A stretch of DNA of 6,716 nucleotides from JACNFS01 sp964582065 (lineage in GTDB: Bacteria; Chloroflexota; Dehalococcoidia; GIF9; UBA5629), in assembly GCA_964582065.1 (NCBI GenBank), contig CAZOQG010000087.1, positions 1 to 6,716 on the forward strand, read 5' to 3'. Positions within the stretch are counted from its first letter, which is position 1; each line of letters opens with the position of its first letter. Under the pieces are notes generated by a model, which searched no databases, was not told the DNA's origin, and saw only the letters and a program-made list of their open reading frames with translations. Positions 4,674 through 6,716 of the stretch are shown piece after piece. The position numbers and the translations under genes were made by a program.

Positions 4674-6716
4674 ATGGAGATTGGAGTAGTTGAGCCGGTT
4701 GTCATTGAGGAGGAGATGAAAAGCTCCTACCTCGCCTATGCTATGAGCGTCATAGTTTCTCGTGCCTTACCCGATGTGCGTGACGGCCTAAAACCAGTGC
4801 ATAGGCGTATTCTCTACGCCATTGACGAGTTGGGTCTTCGGCACACCTCTTCTTATAAGAAGAGTGCTCGGATAGTCGGTGAGGTTATGGGCAAGTATCA
4901 CCCCCACGGGGATGCCCCGATATACGAAGCTATGGTGAGGATGGCACAAGATTTCTCTATGCGGTATAGACTTGTGGATGGGCAGGGTAATTTCGGCAGT
5001 ATGGATAATGACCCGCCAGCAGCTATGCGCTATACCGAAGCGCGCCTAGCAAGAATTGCCGAAGAGATGCTGGTTGACATTGACAAGAACACGGTTGATT
5101 TCGTGCCTAATTTTGATGATAGCTTGAAGGAGCCGTCAGTTCTGCCGGCTAGGCTGCCCAATCTGCTGGTGAATGGCTCGTCAGGTATTGCTGTGGGTAT
5201 GGCTACCAATATCCCTCCTCACAACCTCAGCGAGGTATGCGATGCTGTTAATTATCTCATCGATAATCCTGAGGCCGATGTTGACGAGTTAATGCGATTG
5301 GTGAAGGGTCCAGATTTTCCTACCGCAGGCATAATCTTGGGTCGCGAGGGCATTAAGAATGCTTATGCCAACGGACAAGGTAAGGTTGTGGTTCGAGCCA
5401 AAGTCACTGAGGAAAGCCTGAAAGGCGCGCGTGAGAGATTAGTCATTACTGAACTTCCTTATCAGACCAACAAAGCTGCTTTAGTGGAGAGAATAGCTGA
5501 GCTGGTCAAGGAGAAGAAGATTGACGGGATAGCCGAGGTTCGCGATGAATCGGACCGTCACGGTATGAGGGTGGTCATAGGGCTGAGAAAAGATGCTCAA
5601 CCTACCAAGGTGCTCAACAACCTCTATAAGTATACACCAATGCAATCGTCTTTCTTCATTAACATGTTGGCCTTGGTTGATGGGCAGCCTCAGGTTATCA
5701 ATCTTAAGGAAGCTTTGACTTGCCACATAGATTTTCGTCGGGAGGTTATCACTCGCCGCTGCCAGTTTGAACTGCAAAAGGCGAAGGACAGAGCCCATAT
5801 TCTGGAAGGCTTCAGAATTGCTCTTGACCATCTGGATGAGGTTATTCAGACTATTCGGAGGGCGGAGACCGTCGATTCAGCTCGGGCCAATTTGATGAAG
5901 AATTTCAGCCTGTCTGAAATTCAGGCACAGGCGATTCTGGAAATGCAGCTACGCCGTCTGGCGCGACTGGAGCAAAAGAAGATAGTTGATGAATACAGCG
6001 AGATGGTTAAGACCATCGCTTATCTTGAAGACCTTTTGGCAAATCCGAAGAAAATACTCTTTCTTATTCAGCAGGATGTAACGGAGCTCAAGTCTAAGTA
6101 CGGTGACCGTCGGCGTACTTTGATCCAGCGGCAGGAGGCCGAGGAGTTTCAGGAGGAGGACCTTATCGCCCACCAGAATGTCGTGGTTACGCTGAGCGAG
6201 CAGGGCTACATCAAAAGGATACCGGCTGCCACTTATCAGAAGCAACACCGGGGGGGCCGAGGTATTATAGGGATGGTGACGCGGGAGACTGACATGGTGA
6301 GACACCTTGTGGTAGCCGATACCCATGATGACTTGCTGCTGTTTACCAATCGAGGTAAGGTCTACCGGCTCAGATGCTATGATATCTCTCAGGATTTATC
6401 TCGGACGACGAAAGGAACGGCTATAGCGAACCTGTTGCCTATTGACCCAAAGGAGCAGGTAACTGCCATGATGGTGGCAAAGGATGCTGCTCCCGGCTTG
6501 TTTATGGTTATGGCTACTTCCAAAGGGATAGTGAAGAAGACCAGCCTGGACCAGTTTGCTTCTGTCCGGAGCAGTGGGCTTATTGCCATGAAGCTCCAAG
6601 GTGAGGAGGAGTTGGTTGGAGCCAGCGTGGTCGCTGAAGCAGATAAGCTCATTCTGGTAACACAGAGCGGACAGGCTATCAAGTTTGGTGTAAGGGATTT
6701 GCGGACTGCCTCTCGG
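4674..6716 (+). CDS. gyrA: DNA gyrase subunit A, 3' end missing
   Basis: Gyrase introduces negative supercoils using ATP; GyrA cuts and rejoins DNA. 681 codons are present and the frame is still open at the right edge, with perhaps 130-200 residues missing. The breakage domain starts YLAYAMSVIVSRALPDVRDGLKPVHRRILY, with catalytic Tyr120 in AAMRYTEARL. The tower and coiled-coil regions follow (LEMQLRRLARLE in the latter). The C-terminal pinwheel begins near residue 510, and four blade motifs are visible: GYIKRI, GKVYRL, GIVKKT and GQAIKF. A GyrA box QHRGGRG at 524-530 (consensus QRRGGKG) identifies gyrase rather than topoisomerase IV. In the quinolone pocket KYHPHGDAPIYE, Ala81, Pro82 and Glu85 stand at E. 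coli Ser83, Ala84 and Asp87. ATG 4674 has GAGG (4661-4664) 9 nt upstream, inside the end of the TPR gene. Confidence 0.98.
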   Translation, partial: MEIGVVEPVVIEEEMKSSYLAYAMSVIVSRALPDVRDGLKPVHRRILYAIDELGLRHTSSYKKSARIVGEVMGKYHPHGDAPIYEAMVRMAQDFSMRYRLVDGQGNFGSMDNDPPAAMRYTEARLARIAEEMLVDIDKNTVDFVPNFDDSLKEPSVLPARLPNLLVNGSSGIAVGMATNIPPHNLSEVCDAVNYLIDNPEADVDELMRLVKGPDFPTAGIILGREGIKNAYANGQGKVVVRAKVTEESLKGARERLVITELPYQTNKAALVERIAELVKEKKIDGIAEVRDESDRHGMRVVIGLRKDAQPTKVLNNLYKYTPMQSSFFINMLALVDGQPQVINLKEALTCHIDFRREVITRRCQFELQKAKDRAHILEGFRIALDHLDEVIQTIRRAETVDSARANLMKNFSLSEIQAQAILEMQLRRLARLEQKKIVDEYSEMVKTIAYLEDLLANPKKILFLIQQDVTELKSKYGDRRRTLIQRQEAEEFQEEDLIAHQNVVVTLSEQGYIKRIPAATYQKQHRGGRGIIGMVTRETDMVRHLVVADTHDDLLLFTNRGKVYRLRCYDISQDLSRTTKGTAIANLLPIDPKEQVTAMMVAKDAAPGLFMVMATSKGIVKKTSLDQFASVRSSGLIAMKLQGEEELVGASVVAEADKLILVTQSGQAIKFGVRDLRTASR

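Noticed and set aside
6250..6256. Run of seven G inside the GyrA box region, possible slippage site
   Set aside because: The frame is intact on both sides and the run follows from codons for Arg-Gly-Gly; an essential gene is unlikely to be phase variable here.
5481..6682. Several minus-strand frames of 67-125 codons inside gyrA
   Set aside because: They are shadows of a clearly conserved gyrA reading frame.

Overview
The window is bacterial chromosome with tightly packed housekeeping genes and short spacers. Gene content and protein character suggest a Chloroflexota/Dehalococcoidia-like anaerobe. The pointers are an archaeal-type phosphoglycerate-mutase homologue of the 'proposed homoserine kinase' kind paired with aspartate kinase, a small stand-alone Nfu protein, and a TPR protein with an acidic tail directly upstream of gyrA. 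This taxonomic call is inference from memory of such genomes, not from a search.

Left part, minus strand: the first 73 codons of an Mre11/SbcD-type nuclease (1-220) run off the left edge. Behind it is a 307-bp spacer with a candidate promoter and three TTAGC pentamers spaced exactly 11 bp apart. Then comes a complete tRNA-Pro(CGG) with an encoded CCA. The tRNA has a good minus-strand promoter (TTGCCT-17-TATAAT) about 130 bp upstream, and its leader contains two GC-rich hairpins whose arms can also pair alternatively.

Centre, plus strand: a two-gene amino-acid operon. An alkaline-phosphatase-superfamily enzyme (876-2099), probably the homoserine-phosphorylating step or a phosphoglycerate mutase, is followed 13 bp later by aspartate kinase lysC (2113-3336). 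lysC has a strong internal Shine-Dalgarno and an in-frame ATG at 2848, which would give a separate regulatory beta subunit. A convergent nfu gene (iron-sulfur carrier) ends 2 bp from lysC.

Right part, plus strand: a 239-bp divergent spacer carries the nfu promoter, with a perfect 17-bp dyad overlapping it, and an extended -10 promoter facing right. That promoter serves a TPR protein gene and gyrA, which are 4 bp apart. gyrA is cut by the right edge after 681 codons. Its quinolone pocket has Ala-Pro and Glu where E. coli has Ser83-Ala84 and Asp87.

I see no mobile element, CRISPR array, phage gene or obviously novel system. The most interesting points are the inferred homoserine kinase/LysC pairing, the internal LysC start, the recurrence of the TTAGC/GCTAA motif in the promoters, and the uncharacterised TPR protein coupled to gyrA.
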